Assembly: GCF_000003605.2 (NCBI RefSeq)
Contig: NW_003142819.1
Location: 59,017-70,407, forward strand
Direction: 5' to 3'
Source of the DNA: Saccoglossus kowalevskii
Lineage: Eukaryota; Hemichordata; Enteropneusta; Harrimaniidae
Length of the DNA: 11,391 nt
Shown here: piece after piece, positions 1 through 7,920 of the stretch
Layout of the letters: each line of letters starts with the position of its first letter
How positions within the stretch are numbered: the stretch's first letter is position 1
Translations under genes and position numbers: made by a program
The notes under the pieces: model-generated
Told to the model about the DNA's origin: nothing
Databases searched by the model: none
Seen by the model: only the letters and a program-made list of their open reading frames with translations

Positions 1-736
1 TCAATATTTTGGAGCGTGTGTATGTCTTATGGAATGTGACACCCAATCCTGACTTATTTTTTAGTTTGCCAGTCCCACTGTGCAAATTAGGTACAATCAA
101 TTTTAAAACGCACATTCTATATTTGTAATTGGTAACTGAAATAGCATGTTAGAACTACATACCATTCCTCATCAGTGCTTTCAACGTATTAGTAATGATT
201 TGTAGGGAGATTGCTGTCATAATTATATCTACATCTTGAGGCGAAACAAACAATTTTCTTGTCAAGTCAAGAAGAACACAAGACATTTAACTTTGCAGAA
301 TGGACATAAGTTAATGTTAGATAATTGTTGTGCTTTTGTCATCATTTCAATTCATATGATGCACTCTTGCCGGGAGGGAGACTTGGCATTTCTTGAAAAT
401 TTGCTATTTTGAAATTTAAGAAGCTTGGCAAATCAGATAGAACAAATGAAATTCCCAACAGCTTGATAGATATGAAATTAGATCCTGTAGGGAGAAACTC
501 TTTGAGGGATGTCCACTTTAATGTTTCTTAGAAGTTTAAAATAATTTAATTGCCAACTTATTAACATGAAAAAACAAGCAGATGCAGCCAACAATTTGTT
601 TCCCCCACCTGGAAGTCTGACAGCATCTTATAACCCATCTCAAAACTGAAATCTCCTTTACCTTAAAATTATGGCTATAATTTTATTATTTCACTTGGCT
701 TTGTTGTGTATTACGCTTCTGGGCGAAACAGACTGA

Positions 737-752
737 ATTTCACTGATGAAAT
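737..752. repeat. Perfect 6-bp inverted repeat, 4-nt loop
   Basis: ATTTCA-CTGA-TGAAAT forms a perfect 6-bp stem. The 13-mer ATTTCACTGATGA recurs at 2146-2158 without the closing arm. Stems of this size are expected by chance here, but this one lies 25 bp from the CArG palindrome, so the two may belong to one site cluster. Confidence 0.5.
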
Positions 753-776
753 GTACATCCATGTTTTAATTACATC

Positions 777-792
777 TTGCCAAATATGGCAA
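777..792. promoter_or_regulatory. CArG box inside a 16-bp palindrome (SRF/MEF2-type site)
   Basis: TTGCCA-AATA-TGGCAA is a perfect 6-bp inverted repeat with a 4-nt centre. Its core at 780-789, CCAAATATGG, exactly fits the CArG consensus CC(A/T)6GG bound by serum response factor in animals. The match is seen directly; binding is inferred. A short motif like this can arise by chance in 11 kb of AT-rich DNA, but a perfect CArG nested in a longer dyad is less common. Confidence 0.35.
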
Positions 793-1327
793 TATTGTCA
801 TGCCAGTTAAAGTATGTAGGATTATAGCCCTAGGAGAATAAATGCTAAAGTTGAATGTCCAATGATTACTTAAAATGAATAGCAGGAGGGGATTGCCATT
901 TCACAGATCGTCTTGAAAGGATTGACATTAAATCAACTCCCTTGGTATTTCTTGTCAAAATCATGTTGGTGTGTTTTAAAACTTTCATATAGTTGATCCA
1001 TGTAGCACATTGTGTCAATTACACTCAAATCCTAGTCATTAGGCTGCGTCCCTTGGAAGAGGAGCAGAACAGGTCTTGTCTAGTCTCAAGTGAAAAAGGA
1101 GAAAATAATATTAGTGATGAAGGTTTGTTTAATGGCATTTGGGTGTTTGGTGAAGTAGATTATCACTTCTTTTCAGTTGGAAGGAGGGGGCAGGGTGTTT
1201 TTTCATAAAGTAAACAATCTCGCAAGAAACAGCTGTAAGATTTGTGGTCATATATATCCTTTTGAGGATGCATAACTAGATGACTTTGGATGCTTTCTAA
1301 GTATGACCATGTAATCCCTGTTTTGGA

Positions 1328-1346
1328 CACTGCCCTCTGTTGACCA
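1328..1346 (-). promoter_or_regulatory. CTCF-like motif
   Basis: Read on the minus strand, the site contains AACAGAGGGCAG. It matches the bilaterian CTCF core (CCASYAGRKGGCR) except at the second C and the S position, and the adjacent flanking bases also fit. CTCF is a zinc-finger insulator protein with a motif conserved across Bilateria. The key AGAGGGC block is intact. Occupancy is inferred only. Confidence 0.3.
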
Positions 1347-1900
1347 TGCAATATAATGTACCGGTACTGTACTAATAGAGGTCACTGCTATGAACAGTGA
1401 TGGATGAAGATCTTGATATCACCATGGAAATGGGCTTCATCAATAAACTAAATACTACTGTTAATTATTTTCTGAGCACTCATTTTCTGTCATAATGATT
1501 GAGACTGATTTTGAAAAGTCAATGTGAGGAATATATTATGAAATCCTGATACTTTCAACACATTGGCATGCTGGTATACCTTTAGTCGAAATAAAATAAA
1601 TACAATCAGCTAGTCAATTTTCAGTTGAATAGTTGTAAGTAAATGTATCAATTGGTCTCACTTCACTACATGATTGTGGATAGATTTATAAATCACTATA
1701 AATATGCCTTAATTGCTGACACCCCCCCCTTCCTCTAAAAAGAAAACTTGATTTGTCAACTTTATCATGGCCTGCCAAATATTTAACGTTTATCTGCATT
1801 AGATAAAAGATGAACACATTGCATTACATTATACTTGGGGTCAAAAAGTCGTGATGACATTTAGGAGTGAGTAACTGATGACAGTAAAATATTAGAAAGT
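1347..1900. other. AT-rich non-coding sequence, no gene seen
   Basis: Nothing coding is visible. It contains a 10-bp perfect palindrome GTACCGGTAC (1358-1367), a nuclear-receptor half-site AGGTCA (1379-1384), a 6-bp inverted repeat TCACTG/CAGTGA (1382-1400) and a run of eight C (1722-1729). Each is short enough to occur by chance. Confidence 0.65.
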
Positions 1901-1910
1901 AATTAGAGAG

Positions 1911-2216
1911 ATGGAGAGACTGTTTGAAGAATCAGAACACTCAGCTGAGGTGGGGCTAATAGAATATAAAAGGGTCAGTATGGTGTATTCCCTCGAGTCT
2001 CTCTTTTTCTGTGATTGCCCCATCTATATTAGCGATGGGTGTTACATTTCTACTACACATAAGGTGACAAGGCACTCCAGATGGATATCAAGGAATATAA
2101 TGATACAGGGCCGCAGTAATATATGCCAACTGTTTGTGTTGTATGATTTCACTGATGATTTCTGCATCCCCTCCCGGATGAATTGCTTCAATATATATTC
2201 CCTCATTGGTAACTGA
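1911..2216 (+). other. 101-codon open frame, probably not a gene
   Basis: This is the longest ATG-to-stop frame in the window. The translation starts MERLFEESEHS and has several Cys and aromatic residues. I see no signal peptide, membrane segment, low-complexity repeat or known motif. About one frame this long is expected by chance at this base composition. In its favour, it lies in the CpG-richer domain 1960-2795. Against it, the TATA-like box at 1965 lies downstream of this ATG, so that box could serve only a shorter frame beginning at an internal ATG. I recognise no family. Confidence 0.1.
1965..1973 (+). promoter_or_regulatory. TATA-box-like motif
   Basis: TATAAAAGG matches the canonical animal TATA box. 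It is preceded by an E-box palindrome TCAGCTGA (1941-1948) and a G-rich segment. No clear initiator lies 28-33 bp downstream, which weakens the call. A TATAAAA string is common in AT-rich DNA. Its value is its place at the edge of the CpG-richer domain that follows. Confidence 0.2.
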
Positions 2217-2267
2217 CAACATTCATTTGTATTCTGATTTGTTGGAATAAGTAATGTTTATTCACCT

Positions 2268-2281
2268 GTTGCTATGCCAAC
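2268..2281 (-). promoter_or_regulatory. RFX X-box-like motif, copy 1
   Basis: On the minus strand this reads GTTGGCATAGCAAC. Against the RFX X-box GTNRCC-NN-RGYAAC it has one mismatch (G for C at position 5). RFX factors drive ciliary genes in animals. A second X-box-like motif on the opposite strand lies 20 bp away. Confidence 0.3.
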
Positions 2282-2301
2282 ATATTGGATGATAGATCAT
2301 G

Positions 2302-2315
2302 GTTGCCATAGTAAT
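2302..2315 (+). promoter_or_regulatory. RFX X-box-like motif, copy 2
   Basis: GTTGCCATAGTAAT matches GTNRCC-NN-RGYAAC except for the last base (T for C). The GTTGCC half is perfect. Paired with the motif at 2268-2281 it forms an opposed doublet. A weaker relative, GTTGCCATGGAATC, occurs at 6911-6924. Confidence 0.35.
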
Positions 2316-2451
2316 ACCCTGCATTCAAGGAGACTGTTTGAGCCGCATGTTCTGGAATTCTCCCTGAGAGGCGAATTCTTTTTGAGCAGAGATGGCCTTT
2401 TAGGGCATGCTTGCTGAATAATAATCAAGTATAATGTGTTGCCGTTTCATG

Positions 2452-2462
2452 TATGTAGGTCA
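2452..2462 (+). promoter_or_regulatory. ROR/Rev-erb-type half-site
   Basis: TATGTAGGTCA exactly matches the ROR response element consensus WAWNTRGGTCA. A nearly identical site, CATGTAGGTCA, is at 9261-9271. These are monomeric nuclear-receptor sites in animals; function here is inferred. Confidence 0.3.
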
Positions 2463-2680
2463 CCCACTGTTTCCCCACACATGTTATTTTTTTGCTCCAT
2501 TTCTATGAAATTACCACTTACTTTTCATCAGATTCATTTTCTATTGCTGCGGAATTTTATTATAAATTCCAATTTCCGTAGCACTTAACCTAATTGTCTT
2601 GTGTCGGTATGTACTTGCCATGTGGGCATACATTTTCTTTCCTTTTGCTTTTTGTGTTCACCTCGGGGTGAATACACGAC

Positions 2681-2720
2681 ACTGCAGCGTTAGAGCATTG
2701 CACATAGATGCTAAGGTCAA
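2681..2720 (+). repeat. Possible decayed tRNA-derived SINE head
   Basis: The run CAGCGTTAGAGCATTGCAC, followed by AGATGCTAAGGTCAAG, resembles the D-arm and anticodon-arm portion of tRNA-derived SINEs, whose A-box region often reads CAGCGGTTAGAGC. No B-box (GGTTCGANTC) follows at the expected distance and no intact cloverleaf can be drawn. If real it is a truncated fossil. Confidence 0.2.
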
Positions 2721-2736
2721 GTAAAGGAAATAGGAA

Positions 2737-2743
2737 TGAGTCA
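2737..2743. promoter_or_regulatory. AP-1 site
   Basis: TGAGTCA is the exact AP-1 (Fos/Jun) consensus, followed by an E-box-like CATATG. A second exact copy is at 7926-7932. Seven-base motifs occur by chance about once per window, so support is weak alone. Confidence 0.25.
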
Positions 2744-2795
2744 TATGCATCCAAGCTATCATGTACACCTGATACACCGTTGGCAATCAATGCGT

Positions 2796-3400
2796 CTGAT
2801 TTCTTTGTTAAAATTCAACCCTTCAGCTTTTTATAAGTTTTTGATTTGATCAAAGTTAGTAAATTTTTCATCTGATATGTGAAGACTAATCACTTGCACA
2901 CTTTGATGGTATTTGTGGAAATCTCATTTAACAGTGGTGCATGAAGTGATGGTAAGCTGGTTGATAAGTTCAGACAGATAGACTGTCTTGAACATCACTT
3001 GCATCTCAAACAGTATGGTTGAAATTTAGTTTGTTTTAAGTGACTTGTCTCCTTTTATTTTCATCAGTGTAAAGAATTGCAAGTACTAAGGTTACCGCTG
3101 TCAATCCTCATATCTCAAACATTTTCTGCTATTCTCCCCATACATTCTTCCTCCTGAGTAAACAATACATTTGCTTTTGTGATTAGCACATTGAAGCCAA
3201 ATTGCCCTTTCCAGGCAGAGTTTACATCTCAGTACCTCATTAAGCAGTGTTTATCCTACTAATCAATTGTCATCACTTCTAGTCATCATCTTGACATACA
3301 GTCCCCTGAATGTGTATAATAAACCACACTCAATTAATGCCATTCATCAATAGGCCTTGTAACTGACCCCTAGGCCAAACTTTCCCAGTATTTTACACTA
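2796..3400. other. AT-rich, CpG-free non-coding sequence
   Basis: Only one CpG (3096) occurs here. Two TCF/LEF-type motifs lie 45 bp apart in opposite orientation: GATCAAAG at 2848-2855 and CTTTGATG at 2901-2908. No exon, RNA gene or repeat family was recognised. Confidence 0.6.
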
Positions 3401-3439
3401 GTGAGGTGAGGGGAGTGGTGTGGAAGGGGGAGTGAAGGG
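3401..3439 (+). repeat. C-free G-rich tract, G-quadruplex-prone
   Basis: Thirty-nine bases contain no C and have G-runs of 2, 4, 2, 2, 5 and 3. Only three runs have three or more G, so a canonical three-tetrad quadruplex is not met, but a two-tetrad fold is possible. A second G-rich patch with GGTGGAGGTGGAG follows at 3486-3498. The G-rich bias is one-sided, unlike the rest of the window. Confidence 0.55.
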
Positions 3440-3709
3440 TAAAATTAAATTCAGCTACCAATTCAAAGTTTATTAACCTATACCATGGTGGAGGTGGAGC
3501 ATGTTGAAATATCCAAAACTTTCCAAAACTAAGCCATAGGCTCTGGGGCCAATGTGGACAGCATTTTAGCACAATTTGATCACATAGCATGTAACATTAC
3601 TTTTTATTCTAGTCTACAACATTCATCCAACTATTTGGTCATTCATTGTTTAGAATAATTAGTCAACAAAATTTCACTGTAACCAACAGTGCTACTCCCC
3701 AACAATTAT

Positions 3710-3805
3710 TCACCAATGAGGGCGTTTGTACTTCCGCTTCCGCTGTTAATACCCCGATCATGTCATTGTCAATGCCAAACAAATGTCAGCATAGCCAATC
3801 ATTAA
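3710..3805. promoter_or_regulatory. Promoter-like cluster: CCAAT boxes, tandem ETS sites, CpG cluster
   Basis: In order: a CCAAT box in context CACCAATGAG (3711-3720), then GGCG, then ACTTCCGCTTCCGC (3730-3743). On the minus strand that last motif is two ETS sites in tandem, GCGGAA-GCGGAA-GT, spaced 6 bp. A second CCAAT box follows in context AGCCAATCA (3793-3801), a perfect fit to the NF-Y consensus RRCCAATSR. Four CpGs fall within 3723-3756, preceded by a 626-bp CpG gap and followed by about 190 bp without one. ETS (GABP-type) plus NF-Y with local CpG retention is typical of TATA-less animal promoters. No downstream gene is proven, and direction is unknown. Confidence 0.35.
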
Positions 3806-3854
3806 GGTAAAAATGAAGGTGTAACTGGATATTATTGCTACTAGGATACATGCA

Positions 3855-4145
3855 ATGCCCCCAAGAAATGCCAAGATGTGTGAACAATACATAATAAATA
3901 CAAGGAACTACTCTGTAGGCACTTTATTAACAAATAAGGTATCGCTAAAAAATGCGATACAAAAACATTCATGGAATTGCAGATTCTTTGCTTTAAAAGG
4001 TAGGGATGTAGATGAACAAAACATCAGTAGTTTTAAACTGGCACAAATATTGAGATTTTGTGGATTGAAATCAATTCGCAGAAGTTACAGAATTTCAATC
4101 ATGAATATAAAATGCTGCTCAAATATTGCATGTAAATATCCATAA
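3855..4145 (+). other. 96-codon open frame, unproven
   Basis: An ATG with G at position -3 opens a 96-codon frame starting MPPRNAKMCEQ, 50 bp downstream of the promoter-like cluster at 3710-3805. The product would be basic, Cys-containing and without an obvious signal peptide or membrane helix. I recognise no domain. The frame length is within chance expectation, and base composition does not differ from the flanks. It also contains the hairpin at 3939-3960. A non-coding exon or no transcript at all is equally possible. Confidence 0.12.
3939..3960. repeat. Perfect 7-bp inverted repeat
   Basis: GTATCGC and GCGATAC flank an 8-nt A-rich loop. Both arms carry a CpG in a CpG-poor context. Stems of 7 bp are expected several times by chance in the window, so this is a structural note only. 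Confidence 0.5.
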
Positions 4146-5177
4146 TTTGATACAAATGAAAACTTCATCTGTCAGTTACTGTAGAATTAAAATGAATCAG
4201 TTTTTATTTTAAACAAATATGACAATTTTCTCTGTAATTGACTGAGATGATTTTGATTAGCTTCTGTGTCCTAACTATCTTGTGATGTTTCTTCATGCAT
4301 GATTAGAGCACATGCCTTGATCAATTTGGTCTCATTGCTGAATACATTGCGACTGTTAGAATCAAGGATTCCTTGCAAGACATTGTGTCTTTTATCTCAT
4401 TTGATCCACTATCTTGCTTAACAAGACCCACAGAGTGAGGATGGCTTAAATGTGCTTTATTCAGAGGACGACGACTGTAAGAGCAAAACAAAAATTGTAT
4501 ATCCTGATGTATCTGATGAGTAATATTTATTGTGTACCGTTTGAGCATACATGATTATTATAAATATTTAAAAAAATAAAATGTTTTTACTTTTCATATG
4601 GCAAACTAGTTACTAAACATATAAATTCATGATCAAATATCTGAAAGAATTGCCATTTTAAATTGAAAGGCACAATTTGGTATTTATGTAAAATAGAAAG
4701 TTGTACTAGAGAAATTTAAATTTCATTTTTTTTCCCACTAAAAATGTCTTTGTGCGTACTTGGCGGTGTTTTTCATATTGTTGAGCCTTCAACCTCTATT
4801 TGTACAGACACAATGAGAAATTAGGTTGCCTTTATCTATATCACTCTTTTTTTATGGATATTTTACTACTAATGCAGCAAACTGCTTTTAATTTCTTCCC
4901 CAACATATAAATGATCAGCCAACCAGTAAAAATAACCAGTGATAATAATTTTGCAGATTTTATTTAGGGCAAATGAAGGTCATGCATGTTTTTATGAGTA
5001 TGCTTACATTGTTTGCTTCTTACTATTAGATGTATAGCTTTAGTAATTTTTCCTAGATCTAGTGTGTAAAATGGGTATATAAATTAATGTTATATATTTT
5101 TTGATTCAAAGAACTTCGGTGTGCCAAACAAATTCTGGTTCTCAAGAGAACATTGTGTCTATCTGTACAACACATTG
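4146..5177. other. AT-rich non-coding sequence, no gene seen
   Basis: No coding or RNA gene signal. It contains a 14-bp perfect palindrome GAAATTTAAATTTC (4711-4724) and, 7 bp on, TTCCCAC (4732-4738), the reverse of the Su(H)/RBPJ core GTGGGAA. A minus-strand frame at 4321-4548 (75 codons) is of chance length. Confidence 0.65.
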
Positions 5178-5191
5178 AAAAAAAAAAAAAA
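5178..5191. repeat. Poly(A) tract, 14 bp
   Basis: Uninterrupted A14. No target-site duplication or retroposed body was recognised around it, so a simple homopolymer is the best reading. Confidence 0.9.
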
Positions 5192-5196
5192 GACTC

Positions 5197-5253
5197 TGTG
5201 TCAGTTTGTTGATGAGCAGTAGCAGAAGGCATTTATTCGTTATGAAGTACTAG
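5197..5253 (+). repeat. Possible diverged dispersed repeat, copy A
   Basis: The block containing GAAGGCATTTATTCGTT and ATGAAGTACTA resembles 11188-11241, which has GAAGGTATTCATTCGTT and ACGAAGTATTA. All four differences in the aligned blocks are C/T transitions. The two copies differ by indels between blocks. Both start with TGTGNCAG and lie just after a homopolymer run. Confidence 0.25.
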
Positions 5254-6683
5254 ACTCAGAATTCAAAGAAACCAAATACCTAAGCACATCATAATAAAGT
5301 GAAAGGAAAGAAACTGATCTAGAGAGTAAAAAATCTTGCCAGAGGGAGTGCTCACTCATGTACAGTATAGATAATATTACCTGTGTCATTGTGATAGTAG
5401 AATAACTGCACTGATAACCTATGGAGCCATGCAGACTGAGGTATTCTCCTCGTCATTTAACTAGTGGCCATGTAGTGAGTAATTGTAAATAAAAGCTACC
5501 TAAGGCACTGGATTAATATTCTAATGTCTAGAGAACTATAATCTTCACAAAATTCAGATACCCTAAATCTGATGTGCTTTTCAATTTTTTTTTTTATATA
5601 TATATTTCATTTCAGCATTAAATGTTCCCCTGTTAGCAACAGTGTATGATTTAAACCCTTAGTCCTTTTCCCGAATTAGAAACGTGGTTTGTTAATATGA
5701 TGAACAATACTCCTGTTATGGAGTGGATATTTTTTAATGAACTGATGACTGGGACAGTTTAGTATAAATGCTGGTTTGCCTCTTTCCACCATCAAATGCC
5801 ATTTATTTGATATATCCAAATGAGTAATAGGTCGGGATGTTATTTGAAAATTTGACAGTCCACCAACTGTGTTACCCTGCATTGAAGCTAGTTTAGGTAG
5901 GTATCATACTAGTCTCCTGAGAAACCATAATACCTTTTCCCAGGCAGGCCAAGCATGTATTCCTTCACATCAAATTTCTCCACCATATGAGAGAGGTTAA
6001 ATGCGATTTGACAGGCTGAAATGCTCGCGAGTATACTTTTACTAGGTATAGAAAGTAAATGTGTATCTTTCTCTTTGTCAATTGTATTGAAGTAAGAACT
6101 GCTAAGATCATATGCTACTACCTATTTGATGGTCGATATACCAGCAAGTTTGACAATCAGTGTACGAAAAGATAATGAATTTTCATTAAAACTTTTATGT
6201 GCAGCAATAAATTGTACATTTTACTTGCATGTAAGCATCAGTGATTCACTGTAACTAAATTGTGTTTATATACTGATGAATTTTTATCCCTGTTCTATTA
6301 ACTCTTTCATTTTGGATATCTTTTCTGCAAATTATCTAAAATAGATGTTTTTAAATGCATTCTGATTGAGAAGCAATTAAAGAACAACCAGATTGGTGAA
6401 TCGCCAAACAATTTATGATTTTTCTCATCAGTTAGTGGCATAATAGATGTCCCTTCCAGCTGTTCATCTAACCTTTTCTTAATATTTGCTGTAAGAAATC
6501 ATGAACATAAATTTATGATGCAGAAATAACCTAATTGGTTGAAAAGAATTCCCTTAACTAACTGTAGGGGTGTTGCGCACAATACATTTCATGATTTTTA
6601 GCTTTGCACGCACAAGAAGTAACAATTTTTTCTTCTTTTTCTCTGTATCTTACCAATACAAGAAGTGTTTTTTATAATATCAA
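5254..6683. other. AT-rich non-coding sequence, no gene seen
   Basis: The only splice-like signal of note is T11 plus an AT run (5585-5605) leading to TTTCAG at 5610-5615, a good acceptor by shape. The frame after it closes within 15 codons and no partner donor was found. A 68-codon minus-strand frame (5676-5882) is of chance length. No repeat family was recognised. Confidence 0.6.
5585..5605. repeat. T11 and short (TA)n tract
   Basis: Eleven T run into an alternating TA stretch of about ten bases. It forms the pyrimidine-rich part of the acceptor-like sequence ending at 5615. Confidence 0.85.
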
Positions 6684-6809
6684 CATCATTTGACCAGAAA
6701 TTTTTTTTATTGAGAATGTCCTTATATTAGTTTTGAATTAATCTGCTCAATTAATTTGCTTAGTTAGCAATTAATAAAGAACATTCAGTTCATTTCTGGT
6801 TGGGTGATG
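6684..6809 (+). other. 126-nt foldback / candidate structured RNA or degenerate MITE
   Basis: The outer arms pair over 18 contiguous positions: CATCA (6684-6688) with TGATG (6805-6809), TTTG (6689-6692) with TGGG (6801-6804) through four G-U pairs, and ACCAGAAAT (6693-6701) with ATTTCTGGT (6792-6800). After an asymmetric T-rich internal loop, GAATGT (6714-6719) pairs with ACATTC (6781-6786), then one mismatch, then CTT with AAG. The apex holds an imperfect hairpin, ATTAATTTGCT against AGCAATTAAT (6750-6775). The G-U pairs exist only in plus-strand RNA; on the minus strand they become A-C mismatches. A primary-microRNA-like hairpin, another structured RNA or an eroded foldback transposon are all possible. 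No known microRNA seed was recognised. Confidence 0.3.
6736..6761 (+). repeat. Two 13-bp tandem units at the foldback apex
   Basis: AATTAATCTGCTC (6736-6748) and AATTAATTTGCTT (6749-6761) differ only by two C-to-T changes. A third AATTAAT is at 6769-6775. The TAATTA-like cores are homeodomain-type binding sequences, but such cores are common in AT-rich DNA. Confidence 0.55.
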
Positions 6810-7435
6810 GTTCTATTGCTGTAACATGTATTCAATCTTTTAGTATGTAAACTTCACATTCAATTTGAATAAACAAATCCAAAGAAATGACGCTCACATA
6901 TCTTTATGATTTGTTGCCATGGAATCTTGTTACCATTTTTGATCAGTTGCTCTTTTAGACAATATAATTAAGTTAATTTTTGTATATAATCATATGACCA
7001 ATTTTTTGACATGTATGAAAAATCTGTTCTTTGCAACAAAATCTAAATTCAAGTCTGTATTAAAGATGCAGTGTTATCACTTTATAATGTTGCTTTATGA
7101 CCCGCCATTATTCTTGAATATCAGCCTTCCTTGCCATCAAAACACCAGCACTATTTCCCACCTAGCCAAAGTAAAAATACATTATTACAGTTAATGTGAC
7201 TACTTTCTGGCATGTATCTTATTGGGGTGCAACTATTATATCTGCAGGTAAAGAGTTTCTGTGAGCCGTTTTAACCAGGCTGTTATGGCATTTAACTATG
7301 AAGCAGTTTTACTGCATGAATAATAAATGCGCATCTTTTAGCTAGCATGTTAGTTGTAATTTCACTTTCAAAATTAAGCCAATTTAAAATAAAGTTTATT
7401 CTCACTATAAGTTTGTTGATACTTAAGATTCTGTT
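6810..7435. other. AT-rich non-coding sequence, no gene seen
   Basis: No coding signal; a 66-codon frame (6994-7194) is of chance length. A degenerate X-box-like motif GTTGCCATGGAATC (6911-6924) and an RBPJ-type TTCCCAC (7155-7161) are present. Several AATAAA hexamers occur (for example in 7318-7325 and near 7388), as expected from composition. Confidence 0.65.
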
Positions 7436-7472
7436 AATTTATGCATTGTGCCAATTTATGCATTGTGCCAAA
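7436..7472 (+). repeat. Exact 17-bp tandem duplication
   Basis: AATTTATGCATTGTGCC is repeated head to tail with no mismatch (7436-7452 and 7453-7469), followed by the start of a third unit. Perfect identity suggests a recent duplication or a polymorphic minisatellite seed. Each unit carries ATGCAT. Confidence 0.9.
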
Positions 7473-7920
7473 TTCGCTAAAATGGTGTGTTGCTAGTTTA
7501 ATGCATTTTAACAGTAACTTCAGAAGTTATTTTTTATATTTTTTCAGTTCTTGTTTTGTAATGCTAGATAGTGTTTTGAATTCCATAGGCAAGTGTGTCC
7601 CTGCTATTTATAACTGCCTAGTATATGCAACAGCATGCAAAATATCAAATAACTATACATCGTGAAGTAATTATTTTAAGTATAACTATTTTATAACAAA
7701 TTTACAGTATTATCCACATTTTCATCCTTAATTGTTCTACTATTTCAGATGTTCTGCAAATTTCTCTAAATTCAGTGGAAATGGCTACTTTTTGTCACTG
7801 AAAGTTTTGTAAAATTAAGTTGCATGAAAAGTGTCTCAAACATTTCTGACATGCTCTTTTTAAGACATGAATTAACGTTTACTTCTTTGTCACGGATTTT
7901 TTTTTGAAAAAATTCCAACA
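7473..7920. other. AT-rich non-coding sequence, no gene seen
   Basis: Two acceptor-like pyrimidine tracts end at AG 7547 and AG 7748, without convincing exons after them. A T9/A6 hairpin (7894-7915) precedes the motif island. Nothing else was recognised. Confidence 0.6.

Larger units (their letters stand above)
1..1327. other. AT-rich non-coding sequence, no gene seen
   Basis: Stops are frequent in all frames and no exon-like open stretch with convincing splice sites was found. CpG is scarce, about 9 in the first 1.1 kb. Minor items are an E-box CACCTG at 606-611, a CArG-centred palindrome at 777-792 and a 5-bp hairpin ATCCT-TTTG-AGGAT at 1256-1269. The short open frames at 993-1208 (plus) and 1163-1351 (minus) are of chance length. 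Intron or intergenic DNA is the simplest reading. Confidence 0.7.
2217..2680. other. CpG-richer non-coding segment
   Basis: Together with flanking sequence (about 1990-2795) this stretch contains about 15 CpGs, near twice the local background rate, and then none occur from 2796 to 3094. It includes the X-box pair, the ROR-type site and a partial heat-shock-like element TTCTGGAA (2350-2357). No coding potential is apparent. Retained CpG in a depleted genome fits a regulatory element or a conserved block, but a young insertion could also explain it. Confidence 0.4.

Noticed and set aside
1113-1200. Box C-like GTGATGA suggesting a C/D snoRNA
   Set aside because: No CTGA box D at a suitable distance and no terminal stem.
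128-2216. 12-mer ATTGGTAACTGA at 128-139 and 2205-2216
   Set aside because: Short, with unrelated flanks; likely coincidence.
3393-3590. 65-codon minus-strand frame with a Pro run
   Set aside because: It crosses the G-rich tract, whose complement encodes Pro and Ser/Thr. Chance length and no known domain.
5585-5665. Acceptor-like sequence ending at 5615 with a short terminal-exon frame (LNVPLLATVYDLNP then stop)
   Set aside because: Only about 15 codons follow, no matching donor or upstream exon was found, and T-rich tracts ending in CAG are common here.
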